Origin: 21-14-0-10-32-9 sp964501945
Lineage (GTDB): Archaea > Nanobdellota > Nanobdellia > Woesearchaeales > 21-14-0-10-32-9
Length of the DNA stretch: 28,756 bases
Assembly (NCBI GenBank): GCA_964501945.1
Contig: CAZCTY010000010.1
Coordinates: forward strand, 1 to 28,756
Direction of reading: 5' to 3'
Positions 21,218 to 28,739 of the stretch are shown here, piece after piece; position 1 is the stretch's first letter; each line of letters begins with the position of its first letter. The notes below the pieces were generated by a model that did no database searches, was not told the DNA's origin, and saw nothing but the letters and a program-made list of their open reading frames with translations. The position numbers and the translations under genes were made by a program.

Positions 21218-22915
21218 CTAATTATCATTTAAGAAAACTAATAATTCTAAGAGAGTTGCAGCACTCCACGCCTGAGCGAGACAACCTTTAGATTCAAGAG
21301 ATTTTGCAGAAGAGACTTCCGCGCAATGATTAATAAAACCACGCTCACGCATTTCTAAAGTACTCGCATCACAAATCTTAAATATATACTTTTTGAAATG
21401 CTTTTTATCAAGCACATACAAACTGAGAGCTGCTATGTTGTTTACAAAGAACCAAGAGTCCCCACGATGATAACTCTCATTAGACATACCACTATACGTA
21501 TCCTTGAATAAATAATGATTTTTACCAATACTAGATAAACCACCCCAATCAAGCCAACACTCACCTAAAACAAATTCAAAAGTATCAAACCACTGCTTCT
21601 TCATAGCCAAATTAGGATACGCATAAAATGCCAAAAAAACATTAGGACGAGGAGTTTTATCAACAACGCCCTCAACAACACCATCATATAAAATATTATC
21701 CTTAATTAAAGCAGACCTAATTAAAGATTTTTTCTTCTTCAATTTATGAATATGAGAAGACACAACGCCGCGTCTGCGTTTGACTAAAAAAACTTTCAAA
21801 TCAAGCGCGGATAAATACAACGCCTGAATTTCAACCCGCGCACCAGACCGCGTATCAACACCATCCAAATCAACAGTATCCATCCAAGTTTCTTTAGGAC
21901 CATTATGAACCAAACCCTTATATGATTTCTTTTTGCAAAAATCTAAAAAAGAATCAAGCTTTTTTTCAACTAAAGATAATTCTTTTGACGAGAAAAAATT
22001 AGAATCGAGCTGTAAGGCCAACCTAATTCTTTGAAATAACCAACCCGCAGCATCAGCGCTACCAAGAACGCTATCAGGGAAACGATTAGGTAAAATGCCC
22101 TCATCAGATATCCTTTTCAAATTTCTAAGAATAATCTTTTTAGCAACATCAAACTTGCCTTGAGTAAATAAACCAATTAAAGAAATACACTCATCCCTCG
22201 CCCAAACCTGATAAAACCAAGGATACCCCGCAAAGATCATAGGCTCACGATACTTATTTAATTTAACACAAGAACTAAAAGCATTATCAGCAATAACTAT
22301 ACTTTCCTCAAATGAATTAGAAAGTTTTTTTTGACCAGAAGATGAAAAAACAAAGTTTTTCTCAACGCGCTCAACAGGCTTTATTAAAGAATTAACAACA
22401 GCCTCCTCCTCAGTTAAACCAAAACCAAAAGTTAATTTTTTAGCCGAACCCTTTAATAGACGAAAAACGTAAAGAGAAGATAAAGCGCCCCGCTCAGCAT
22501 CAAAAGGATAATCTTTTCTAACCCACTCAGATAACAAATCAAACCTAGCAAGACCCCTTATGACTAAGAATCTTGAAAATAACTTTTTAGAAAGAGAATC
22601 ATCAAAATACTTAGTGTATTTTACAACTAAAAAATCCTTTTTTGAAAAAACCTCATAAATCCTCCCCTTATCACAAAAATCATGAATCCAACGAAAATCT
22701 AAATCAATAAAAAATTCTTCTTCAACAGAACTCTCTAAGAGCAAAGACTTCTCACCAACAACAGCCTTAAAAGAACCGCTAACACTATCTAAAACTTTAA
22801 ACAAGTCCCAAGACTCCTCAAAAAAAAGAGTCCAACCCTGATATGCAGAAAAGTCAAACTCCGAGCCAAAAAAATAACCACCTTTAATATTTGTCGAAAA
22901 CAAACAATTACTCAT
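21218..22915 (-). CDS. Glycogen debranching-type glucosidase (amylo-alpha-1,6-glucosidase, GH133-like)
   Basis: This 565-residue protein has an N-terminal beta-sandwich region (1-190) and a C-terminal (alpha/alpha)6 barrel typical of debranching-enzyme C domains. Family signatures are GYPWFYQVWARDECISL (230-246), ILPNRFPD (274-281), KETWMD (341-346), VEIQALYLSAL (361-371), NESYHRGDSW (479-488) and AQAWSAA (547-553). It would remove alpha-1,6-linked glucose from branched glucans. The transferase half found in eukaryotic enzymes is absent. The ATG at 22915 has GGAG 8 bases before it and overlaps the stop of the upstream nucleotidyltransferase, so translation is probably coupled. It is more likely active on storage or surface glucans than in a full glycogen cycle, since no synthase is visible here. 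Confidence 0.88.
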   Translation of the reverse strand: MSNCLFSTNIKGGYFFGSEFDFSAYQGWTLFFEESWDLFKVLDSVSGSFKAVVGEKSLLLESSVEEEFFIDLDFRWIHDFCDKGRIYEVFSKKDFLVVKYTKYFDDSLSKKLFSRFLVIRGLARFDLLSEWVRKDYPFDAERGALSSLYVFRLLKGSAKKLTFGFGLTEEEAVVNSLIKPVERVEKNFVFSSSGQKKLSNSFEESIVIADNAFSSCVKLNKYREPMIFAGYPWFYQVWARDECISLIGLFTQGKFDVAKKIILRNLKRISDEGILPNRFPDSVLGSADAAGWLFQRIRLALQLDSNFFSSKELSLVEKKLDSFLDFCKKKSYKGLVHNGPKETWMDTVDLDGVDTRSGARVEIQALYLSALDLKVFLVKRRRGVVSSHIHKLKKKKSLIRSALIKDNILYDGVVEGVVDKTPRPNVFLAFYAYPNLAMKKQWFDTFEFVLGECWLDWGGLSSIGKNHYLFKDTYSGMSNESYHRGDSWFFVNNIAALSLYVLDKKHFKKYIFKICDASTLEMRERGFINHCAEVSSAKSLESKGCLAQAWSAATLLELLVFLNDN

Positions 22916-23891
22916 CACGTAACACTCCACGATCCTTCACATTAACCTTTTTAGAAGAACCATAAAATTTAGCCTGCTTACCAACAAAACTCTCATCAAT
23001 ATTAGCACATTCAACGAGCGCATCATCACCAATTATACTATCAGATATAACAGATTTTTTAATTTTAGCATTCTTACCAATAGAAACGTTAGGACCGAGA
23101 ACAGAGTTTGCAACTTTAGCACCCTCCTCAACAAATACCGGTTTTATAAAAACATTATCACCACGCAACGCCTGCTTAGAAGATTCTTGAGATACAATTA
23201 TAGACTTGTGCGCATTTAACAATTTCTTTTTAGAACCACAATCATGCCAAGATTTAACTTCTTTTGGAACAACCACCGCGCCCTTATTAATCATTATTTG
23301 AATCGCATCAGTTATCTGAAAATCCCCCTTAGTTAAAATCTTATTTTTAATTAAGTAAGCAATAGACTCAAATAATAAACCAGGATTTTTAAAATAATAC
23401 AACCCAACCATCGCCAAATCAGAAACAGGCGTCTCCGGCTTTTCAATTAAACGAGTAACAACGCCCTCATGAGTAAAAACAACACCTAAACCACGAGGAT
23501 CATCCACTTTTTTAGTCCAAATAAGAACATCTTCTTTAACCGATTTATTCAAAAACTTAATATTCGCATCAATAATAGAATCTGCGAATAAAACAATACA
23601 CGGCTCATCACCAACAAATTTCTTAGCACCAAAAACAGCATGAGCCACACCTTTAGGATTTTTTTGAAGAATAAACCTAACATTAAAATCACAATTTTTA
23701 GAAATAAAACGCCTAAGCTCAAGCGAATCCCTATCAACAACAAAAATAACCTCAGATATTTTCAAATCTTTAACAACATCAAGAACCCTAAGTAAAATAG
23801 GCCTTCCAACCAAAGACATTAAAGGACTAGGCGGAACAAATTTTGATTTGTCTTTTACCGGCTTACGCGCCATTGGAACGATTAATTTCAT
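22908..23891 (-). CDS. Sugar-phosphate nucleotidyltransferase-like protein with left-handed beta-helix
   Basis: This 327-residue protein has the GT-A-like nucleotidyltransferase fold. A hexapeptide-type beta-helix follows (about 240-310: VFIKPVFVEEGAKVANSVLGPNVSIGKNAKIKKSVISDSIIGDDALV). The order matches glucose-1-phosphate uridylyl/thymidylyltransferases. LFADSI (101-106), EKPETP (150-155) and WHDCGSKKKLLNAH (215-228) are kept. The signature loop near the start, normally AGGxGTRL or PMAGxGSRF, reads PMARKPVKDKSKF (6-18) and has no glycines. This loop holds the nucleotide phosphates, so activity is doubtful or altered. A GAGGGG site precedes the start. It is first in the two-gene unit with the debranching enzyme. 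Confidence 0.85.
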   Translation of the reverse strand: MKLIVPMARKPVKDKSKFVPPSPLMSLVGRPILLRVLDVVKDLKISEVIFVVDRDSLELRRFISKNCDFNVRFILQKNPKGVAHAVFGAKKFVGDEPCIVLFADSIIDANIKFLNKSVKEDVLIWTKKVDDPRGLGVVFTHEGVVTRLIEKPETPVSDLAMVGLYYFKNPGLLFESIAYLIKNKILTKGDFQITDAIQIMINKGAVVVPKEVKSWHDCGSKKKLLNAHKSIIVSQESSKQALRGDNVFIKPVFVEEGAKVANSVLGPNVSIGKNAKIKKSVISDSIIGDDALVECANIDESFVGKQAKFYGSSKKVNVKDRGVLRDE

Positions 23892-23912
23892 AAAAACCCC
23901 TCAAACCTAATA

Positions 23913-23939
23913 AAGGCAAGCGCCTTATTTATATAAATG
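23913..23939 (-). promoter_or_regulatory. Promoter with inverted repeat, nucleotidyltransferase-debranching unit
   Basis: The minus strand TATA box CATTTATATAAA (23939-23928) is followed by a 5-bp inverted repeat, AAGGC and GCCTT (23913-23926), between the TATA box and the predicted start near 23909. The leader is short and carries GAGGGG. Confidence 0.45.
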
Positions 23940-23965
23940 TTTTTAAAAAAAGCCTTCAAAAAAAA

Positions 23966-25300
23966 CTAGAAAAAAAACATGTGCTCCCTGAAAAAGTTCA
24001 CTTTACGCGGAAACTTATTGATCTTATCTAACTCTTTGAGATGTGACTTTCTAAGCTTTAGAGCCTGCGAAGAAGATAAACCTTTAGATACAGTATATGA
24101 AATTTTAGAATCTAATAAAGTCCTCTTTTCCTCAAACATATCCTTAATAAAATATTTTTCAGGATTATTATAAACAGCAGACCTTTTTTGCAAACCAAAA
24201 GTAGAACTTAAAATCAAATCAATGTTATCCGCGTTATTTTTCAAAAAATTCACAGTTTCAAAAAATTCTTCTTTAGATTCAGATGGAAAACCAAACATTA
24301 CATAAACCGCGTTAATAACACCTAATTCTTTTGAATTTTTAAGAATTAAAGCCACATCTTCTTTATTAGTTAACTTATTCATCAAAGCCAAAACCCTATT
24401 ACTACCAGATTCAACACCCCACATAACAAAAACTAAACCAGAGTCTTTTAAAACAGATAAAACCTCTTTTGAAAAACCCTTCGTAGGCTTTAGCTGACAC
24501 GCCCAAGAAACATCGTGCTTTTTGAAAATAGCAGCAAGCTCTAATAAACGCTTTAAATGAATCATATCATCAACTAAAAAGAAAAACTTAGATTTATTGT
24601 TAGCAATTGTTCTCTCAATGAAATCAAGCGAAAACTCACGATACTTATCACCTGTGAAATGAGAACAAAAAGCGCACTTTTTATAATAACAAGTAGAACT
24701 AGTCTTTAAAGGCAAAACTAAACTCGGAGAAAAATAATCATCCGAATTAAAAATAGAAAAATCAACAAAATAATCCTCCCCCAAAGAAACCCCAAAAAAG
24801 CTTGCCAAATCAACACTGCTATGAAAAAAATAATCAGAAACCCCTCTAAGTTTTGAGCTAACCGCAGGACCCCCAACAATTGTTTTTATATTCAAAGCCT
24901 TAAGCTTGTTAATTAAAGAATAAACATAAAAAACCTGACTTGAATAAACAATACTAAACGCAACGAATTCAGGCTTTAAAACCAATATACGATTTAATAA
25001 ATGATCAAATAAATCAGGATCCTCACCCTTTAAAATTAAAGAATGATTTTTAGAATAAACATCATTAAAATCAGCTACACACCTCTTTGAAACCTCCTCA
25101 TAGTCCGCCCAATCATTTTTTTTAAAATACTCAAAGTAATCTTTAAATTTAATTTTGTGAAACTCCACGTTTAAATCTAAAACACCCAATTTAAAATCAC
25201 GAGGCGCGTTAGCTTTAAAGTTAGAGTACATATTAGCTATCGCATAAGACGGACTTGCAGGAGTGCAAAAAGGAGGATGAACAAATAATAATTTTACCAT
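23966..25300 (-). CDS. Radical SAM protein with B12-binding-type N-terminal domain
   Basis: This 444-residue protein starts with a Rossmann-like region (KLLFVHPPFCTPASPSYAIANMYSNFK, then KPEFVAFSIVYSSQVFYVYSLINKLKAL and TIVGGPAVS). That is the layout of cobalamin-binding domains in B12-dependent radical SAM enzymes. The DXHXXG histidine motif of B12 proteins is not apparent, so cobalamin binding is uncertain. The cluster motif is C204-x4-C209-x2-C212 (CYYKKCAFC). FFLVDDMIH, MWGVESGSNRVL and VMFGFPSESKEEF are typical of the Elp3/MiaB-like barrel. The start at 25300 has a TATA box 25-33 bases upstream (near-leaderless). The substrate is unknown; such enzymes modify lipids, sugars or RNA. Confidence 0.85.
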   Translation of the reverse strand: MVKLLFVHPPFCTPASPSYAIANMYSNFKANAPRDFKLGVLDLNVEFHKIKFKDYFEYFKKNDWADYEEVSKRCVADFNDVYSKNHSLILKGEDPDLFDHLLNRILVLKPEFVAFSIVYSSQVFYVYSLINKLKALNIKTIVGGPAVSSKLRGVSDYFFHSSVDLASFFGVSLGEDYFVDFSIFNSDDYFSPSLVLPLKTSSTCYYKKCAFCSHFTGDKYREFSLDFIERTIANNKSKFFFLVDDMIHLKRLLELAAIFKKHDVSWACQLKPTKGFSKEVLSVLKDSGLVFVMWGVESGSNRVLALMNKLTNKEDVALILKNSKELGVINAVYVMFGFPSESKEEFFETVNFLKNNADNIDLILSSTFGLQKRSAVYNNPEKYFIKDMFEEKRTLLDSKISYTVSKGLSSSQALKLRKSHLKELDKINKFPRKVNFFREHMFFF

Positions 25301-25348
25301 AATAAAAAAAGAGAAACACACAATGATATAAATGTTTAATTAAAAAAC

Positions 25349-25360
25349 TTTTTATATAAC
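25349..25360 (+). promoter_or_regulatory. TATA box for the CofE-like gene
   Basis: TTTTTATATAAC lies about 55 bases before the ATG at 25410. The leader (about 30 bases) carries GGAGGG at 25392-25397, which is 12 bases from the ATG, a little farther than usual. Confidence 0.45.
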
Positions 25361-25409
25361 AAATAAAAAAATGTTTCTTGAATTAATGTTTTGGAGGGTT
25401 AAATAAAAA

Positions 25410-26597
25410 ATGAAAATACCAGAAAGTGTAGGCGTAGTCGCGTTCGGATTAAAATCAGACATCATCACATTTGACGATGACATAAAAGATGTTTTAAAAA
25501 ATACAATAAAAAAAGACGAAAATGTTATTGAAAACAACGATATTTTATGCATCACAGAAGCAGTAGTTGCAATAACACAAAAAAACGTCATTAAAATAGA
25601 CGAAGTGACACAAGAGATAAAAGAAAAGTTAAACCTTCAAGAAGATTCAACCATAGGCGTTGTGCACCCAATTTTATCAAGAAACAGATTCTCAATGATA
25701 CTCAGAGCCATTGCAAGAAGCGTGCCAAAAGGCAAAGTAATTGTTGAATTAAAATTTAAAGACGATGAACAAGGCAACCCAATAACAACAAAAGAAACAC
25801 TAAACGAGCTAGGAAAAAGCTTTGATGACATGATAACAACAACTGAGTTGGAAGGCAAAAGATACAAACACCCCGAAACAGGAATGGATTACATAGCATT
25901 TTATGAAAAAATAATAAAAGAAGAAGGCGCAGACGCAGAAATATTTCTTGGAAACTCAACTACATTTATGACAGATAAAAAACCAGATGCAATAATAGTT
26001 AGCAACGTTCATGAAAGAGTAGAATTACAAGAAAAAATTAAAGAAAAAGGATTTAGCAATGTTATAACACTAAAAGATATAATGTCAGATGAGACAAAAG
26101 AAGTTTATTCAGAATACGGATTATTAGGCTCCAACATACTTGATTTTGAAAAAGAACAATTAAAACTATGCCCAAAAAACGCCGATGATGTATGCGAGGA
26201 AATTAAAGAGATGATTAAAAAAGAATTTGAAAAAGATGTAGACGTAATAATTAACGGAGATGGCGCATACAAAGACCCCGAATCAGGAATATACGAACTC
26301 GCAGACCCAGTATCCGCATTCGGCTGCACAAAAGGAATAAAAAACAGAAATAGACTAGGTGTTAAAACAAAGTACTTAATGCAAAAATATTACAACGAAG
26401 GATTAAATAAAGAAGAAATTGCTAAATTAATCGAACAAGAAAAACAAAAATTTCTCGCGAAAAAAGAAAAAGAAGGCTTCGCAGCCCAAGGCACAACACC
26501 AAGAAAAATAGAAAACCTAGTATCATCACTAGCAGACCTCATTACCGGAAGCGGAGATGCAAACACACCATTCGTCATCGTCAGAAATTTTATTTAA
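25410..26597 (+). CDS. Long CofE-like (coenzyme F420-0:L-glutamate ligase family) protein
   Basis: This 395-residue protein matches the long form of the CofE family. ILCITEAVVAITQKNV (46-61) is the strand after the start. SRNRFSMILRAIAR (90-103) carries the family Arg residues, and NGDGAYKDPESGIYELADPVSAFGC lies in the C-terminal half. It closes with GSGDANTPFVIVR near the end. Canonical CofE is about 250 residues and adds glutamate to F420-0. The long form also occurs in organisms without F420, so its substrate is unsettled. No other F420 genes are in the window. The ATG has an upstream GGAGGG. It is a single-gene unit between the radical SAM gene and the accessory end of the window. Confidence 0.85.
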   Translation: MKIPESVGVVAFGLKSDIITFDDDIKDVLKNTIKKDENVIENNDILCITEAVVAITQKNVIKIDEVTQEIKEKLNLQEDSTIGVVHPILSRNRFSMILRAIARSVPKGKVIVELKFKDDEQGNPITTKETLNELGKSFDDMITTTELEGKRYKHPETGMDYIAFYEKIIKEEGADAEIFLGNSTTFMTDKKPDAIIVSNVHERVELQEKIKEKGFSNVITLKDIMSDETKEVYSEYGLLGSNILDFEKEQLKLCPKNADDVCEEIKEMIKKEFEKDVDVIINGDGAYKDPESGIYELADPVSAFGCTKGIKNRNRLGVKTKYLMQKYYNEGLNKEEIAKLIEQEKQKFLAKKEKEGFAAQGTTPRKIENLVSSLADLITGSGDANTPFVIVRNFI

Positions 26598-26822
26598 AAA
26601 AAAATTAAGAGATAAAGACAAAGGAGCTTGAATAACTCACTTGTGATATTTTTCAATAAGTGAAAAAATCTTAAAAAGCTTAAAATAAGCTATCTGTCAC
26701 TTGAGCGAACACAATATATAAAGACAAAAAATCAAAAAATAATTTATACTAAAAAATTTCGACAGGAATTTTTTATCGTGGGTTTAATACCCCGTTCTTC
26801 AGGTCGAAATTTTTTGTATCTT
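26598..26822. other. Intergenic region rich in inverted repeats
   Basis: After the CofE-like gene comes a 6-bp inverted repeat TCACTT/AAGTGA (26637-26642 and 26658-26663). Then comes AGCTTA-AAA-TAAGCT (26677-26691). TCACTTG is repeated directly at 26637 and 26697, exactly 60 bases apart. A TATA-like AATATATAAAG lies at 26713-26723. The region ends with the first tandem hairpin. No gene was seen in it. Confidence 0.5.
26751..26815. repeat. Tandem hairpin 1 (IS200/IS605-end-like)
   Basis: A perfect 13-bp inverted repeat AAAAAATTTCGAC/GTCGAAATTTTTT (26751-26763 and 26803-26815) encloses a 39-base loop. The loop contains GGGTTTAATACCCCG and the CCGTTCTTCAGGTCG that it shares with hairpin 2. The loop sequence resembles right ends of IS200/IS605 elements known from other archaea. 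No transposase is present. Confidence 0.55.
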
Positions 26823-27516
26823 AAAAATTTGCCTTTAAATGAAAGTGTTCAGTCATACTCCGTCCTTTAGGTCGGAGTTGAACACTTTCGGCAAATTTTT
26901 CTGATTTTAATCTTCCAATTAAACAATAATGATCATATTTATCAGTATAAATCTCAAATATTTTAAAATTCTTAAAATATTTTTTTAAAAGCGCTTTAGT
27001 ATAAATATAGTGCGGAACACCCTTTTCAAAACCATCAAGCATTATATAAGTTCGAGGTTCAATAATTTTAACTTTTGATGCTCTACCTTTCATTTTATTT
27101 TTAGTAACAGTAATAAAAACTAAACCTTTAGGTTTGAGAACTCGTTCAATCTCAGAGATACAAAAATTAATTTCGTTTAATTTTGCATGGTGTATTACTT
27201 GAGTAGAGACTATTGCATCAAAAGTATTATTTTTATAAGGAAAGGTTTTGTAGCAAGATGCGTTTTTTAGTTTTGCTTTTATACCCATTTCTTTAAGCCA
27301 TTTTCTCGTGTGCTTTAAACCATATTCTGCATTATCCATACCATAAACATCGAACCCCTCTTTTGCAAGTAAAACTACGTGCCTTCCAGAACCACATCCA
27401 ACATCAAGAACTTTATTTACACCTTCTTTTTTAAATAATTTAATTATTTTTTTCATATCCTCATGAGGCTTATAGAAAACCTTCCCACTTTTTTTAAAAA
27501 TTGAATCCCAACCCAT
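26821..27516 (-). CDS. Class I SAM-dependent methyltransferase, tail altered by a hairpin
   Basis: This 231-residue protein has motif I VLDVGCGSGRH (36-46), the acidic GMDNAEYGL strand end (motif II), SFPY-like TFPYKNNTFDAIVSTQVIHH (motif III/IV) and VLKPKGLVFITVTKN (motif V). These are the standard order for a Rossmann methyltransferase of the UbiE/TehB kind. The substrate is unknown. A TATA box about 25-35 bases upstream suggests a leaderless message. The last 26 codons (about 206-231) fall entirely inside a large imperfect hairpin and have no methyltransferase-like sequence, so the original C-terminus was probably displaced by an insertion. The native core, through the final strand YDHYCLIGRL, appears complete. 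Confidence 0.85.
   Translation of the reverse strand: MGWDSIFKKSGKVFYKPHEDMKKIIKLFKKEGVNKVLDVGCGSGRHVVLLAKEGFDVYGMDNAEYGLKHTRKWLKEMGIKAKLKNASCYKTFPYKNNTFDAIVSTQVIHHAKLNEINFCISEIERVLKPKGLVFITVTKNKMKGRASKVKIIEPRTYIMLDGFEKGVPHYIYTKALLKKYFKNFKIFEIYTDKYDHYCLIGRLKSEKFAESVQLRPKGRSMTEHFHLKANF
26823..26900. repeat. Tandem hairpin 2 (IS200/IS605-end-like), inside the gene end
   Basis: Nested arms AAAAATTTGCC/GGCAAATTTTT, GAAAGTGTTCA/TGAACACTTTC and ACTCCG/CGGAGT (26857-26862, 26873-26878) give about 30 paired bases, with only 7- and 5-base bulges on the left side. The apex CCGTCCTTTAGGTCG matches hairpin 1 at 13 of 15 bases in the same direction. It overlaps the 3' end of the methyltransferase gene and could also stop transcription. 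Confidence 0.6.
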
Positions 27517-27579
27517 GTATTAACCAAAAAAATATTTCTATATAAATATTTGGTAAGAAACTATCCTTGACTCCAGTTA

Positions 27580-28263
27580 TTATCTATCGGACAAATTATT
27601 TTTTACAATTTTTACAAGATAGCTATGTTGATTCCCCTGTAAAACTTTGAGACAAAGCCCTGCCTGTTCGCACATACTAGAAAGAAAATTTATATTTATA
27701 TGAATCCAGCAAAATTTTGGCCCGACTTTTTTCTTCCATACTGGTTTTAATTCAACAACAACATATTTTTTATTCGGAATTCTTCTTAGAATACCTAAAA
27801 TTTGACCATCATTTTTCAAAAGATTTGAAATTTTTTTCAATAATTTCTTTGTCTTATCTAAATTACCCCCAATCCCCAAATTGTTTTCTAAAAAAGTGAT
27901 TGTGTCATATTTTTTGGAAGTCTGAAAATTGAAAATGTCAACGACTTTACAATTCTTGCAACCATTCTTTTTGGCTAAATCAATAATGTTTGAGGAAATA
28001 TCAATACCACCCACCTTCCCTTTTTTAGCTAAAAGCGAAATATAATTACACGTTCCGCAACCTACATCCAAAATATCTCCATAAGACAAAGAAATTAATT
28101 TTCTTTCTAATTTAGAAAGTTGGCTCGTTTTTCTAAAATATCTACTTAAATCATGCTCAAATAATTCTCCAGAGGCATCTTCAAAATAAAATTTGGACCT
28201 GTCTCCTTGAGAGTGAGCTTTTAAGGCTTCACCTAATAAATCCATTGATTGTTTAGCTTTCAT
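27580..28263 (-). CDS. Class I SAM-dependent methyltransferase
   Basis: This 227-residue protein opens with a short helical lead (MDLLGEALKAHSQGDRSKFYFED), then SAM motif I ILDVGCGTCNYISLL (64-78). The acidic GGIDISS strand end is motif II. KKYDTITFLENNLGIGG is motif IV-like, and LLKNDGQILGILRRIP precedes the C-terminal strands. The first methyltransferase in the window is a different branch, so this is not a simple duplicate. The start at 28263 was chosen because a TATA-like TTATATTTATAAAG lies about 30 bases upstream. The frame runs on upstream through a palindrome and adds residues that look uncoded. The substrate is unknown; its position between hairpin-rich regions suggests an acquired gene. 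Confidence 0.8.
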   Translation of the reverse strand: MKAKQSMDLLGEALKAHSQGDRSKFYFEDASGELFEHDLSRYFRKTSQLSKLERKLISLSYGDILDVGCGTCNYISLLAKKGKVGGIDISSNIIDLAKKNGCKNCKVVDIFNFQTSKKYDTITFLENNLGIGGNLDKTKKLLKKISNLLKNDGQILGILRRIPNKKYVVVELKPVWKKKVGPKFCWIHININFLSSMCEQAGLCLKVLQGNQHSYLVKIVKNNLSDR

Positions 28264-28490
28264 AGTATTAGTAAATAAATAATTTACAACTTTATAAATA
28301 TAACTTAAACTCAATTTATTATAATATCCGGATTTAAAGAATTTTTTATGACAACAAAAATTAGACATAATAAACTGCGATTTTGCTGAAATTCTAAATC
28401 CGTGTTATGTCTGTTGAAACTTGTTTCGACCAAGAGTTAGAGCAACGGTCAGACGAAGTCCGAAACCCGCAGAGTTTTAATTTAAGCCCG
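28264..28490. other. Hairpin-rich gap, possible worn tnpB 3' end
   Basis: An inverted repeat GGATTTA(AA)GAATTT/AAATTCTAAATCC (28330-28344 and 28389-28401) is followed by GTTGAAACTTGTTTCGAC (28413-28430, a CUUG-type hairpin) and by CAGAC-GAA-GTCCG (28450-28462). A plus-strand reading from 28407 gives MSVETCFDQELEQRSDEVRN, which recalls IS605-type TnpB tails. There is no complete gene. Confidence 0.35.
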
Positions 28491-28739
28491 TTATTTGTAT
28501 ATATTTTTTCTATGTCCAATTTCAACAACGATAATTAAAAGTTTACCTGCTTTAATATCAAGAATTACTCGATAATCTCCAACACGTAACCTGAAATATG
28601 GAGAGGAAACTATTTTTTTAACATAAGAATGTGGCCTGATTCTACATCTTTCTAATGTAGAAATAATTCTTTTAGAATCTTCTTCATTAAGTTTTTTTAG
28701 AAATTTCTTAGATTCGGATGTAAAAAAAAGATCAAACAT
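28491..28739 (-). CDS. RelE/ParE-type toxin
   Basis: This 82-residue protein fits the RelE/ParE fold: an N-terminal strand-helix (FDLFFTSESKKFLKKLNEEDSKRIISTLE), then SPYFRLRVGDYRVILDIKAGKLLIIVVEIGHRKNIYK. The YFRLRVGDYRVI-x-D strand pair and the closing VEIGHRKNIY are the conserved elements. RelE-type members cut mRNA at the ribosome, while ParE-type members poison gyrase; HRKNIY favours the RelE side. A partner antitoxin would be expected just upstream, beyond the window edge, so pairing cannot be checked. The ATG at 28739 has only 17 bases before the edge. Confidence 0.85.
   Translation of the reverse strand: MFDLFFTSESKKFLKKLNEEDSKRIISTLERCRIRPHSYVKKIVSSPYFRLRVGDYRVILDIKAGKLLIIVVEIGHRKNIYK

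Noticed and set aside
22908..22915. A frameshift joining the nucleotidyltransferase and the debranching enzyme
   Set aside because: Both have their own complete ends, and an ATG with a GGAG site explains the overlap.
26637..26703. TCACTTG direct repeats as an integrase attachment site
   Set aside because: The repeat is only 7 bases, and no integrase or tRNA gene is nearby.
28413..28470. A tRNA-like stem-loop series
   Set aside because: No acceptor stem, T-loop GTTCRA or anticodon arm of the right sizes could be placed.
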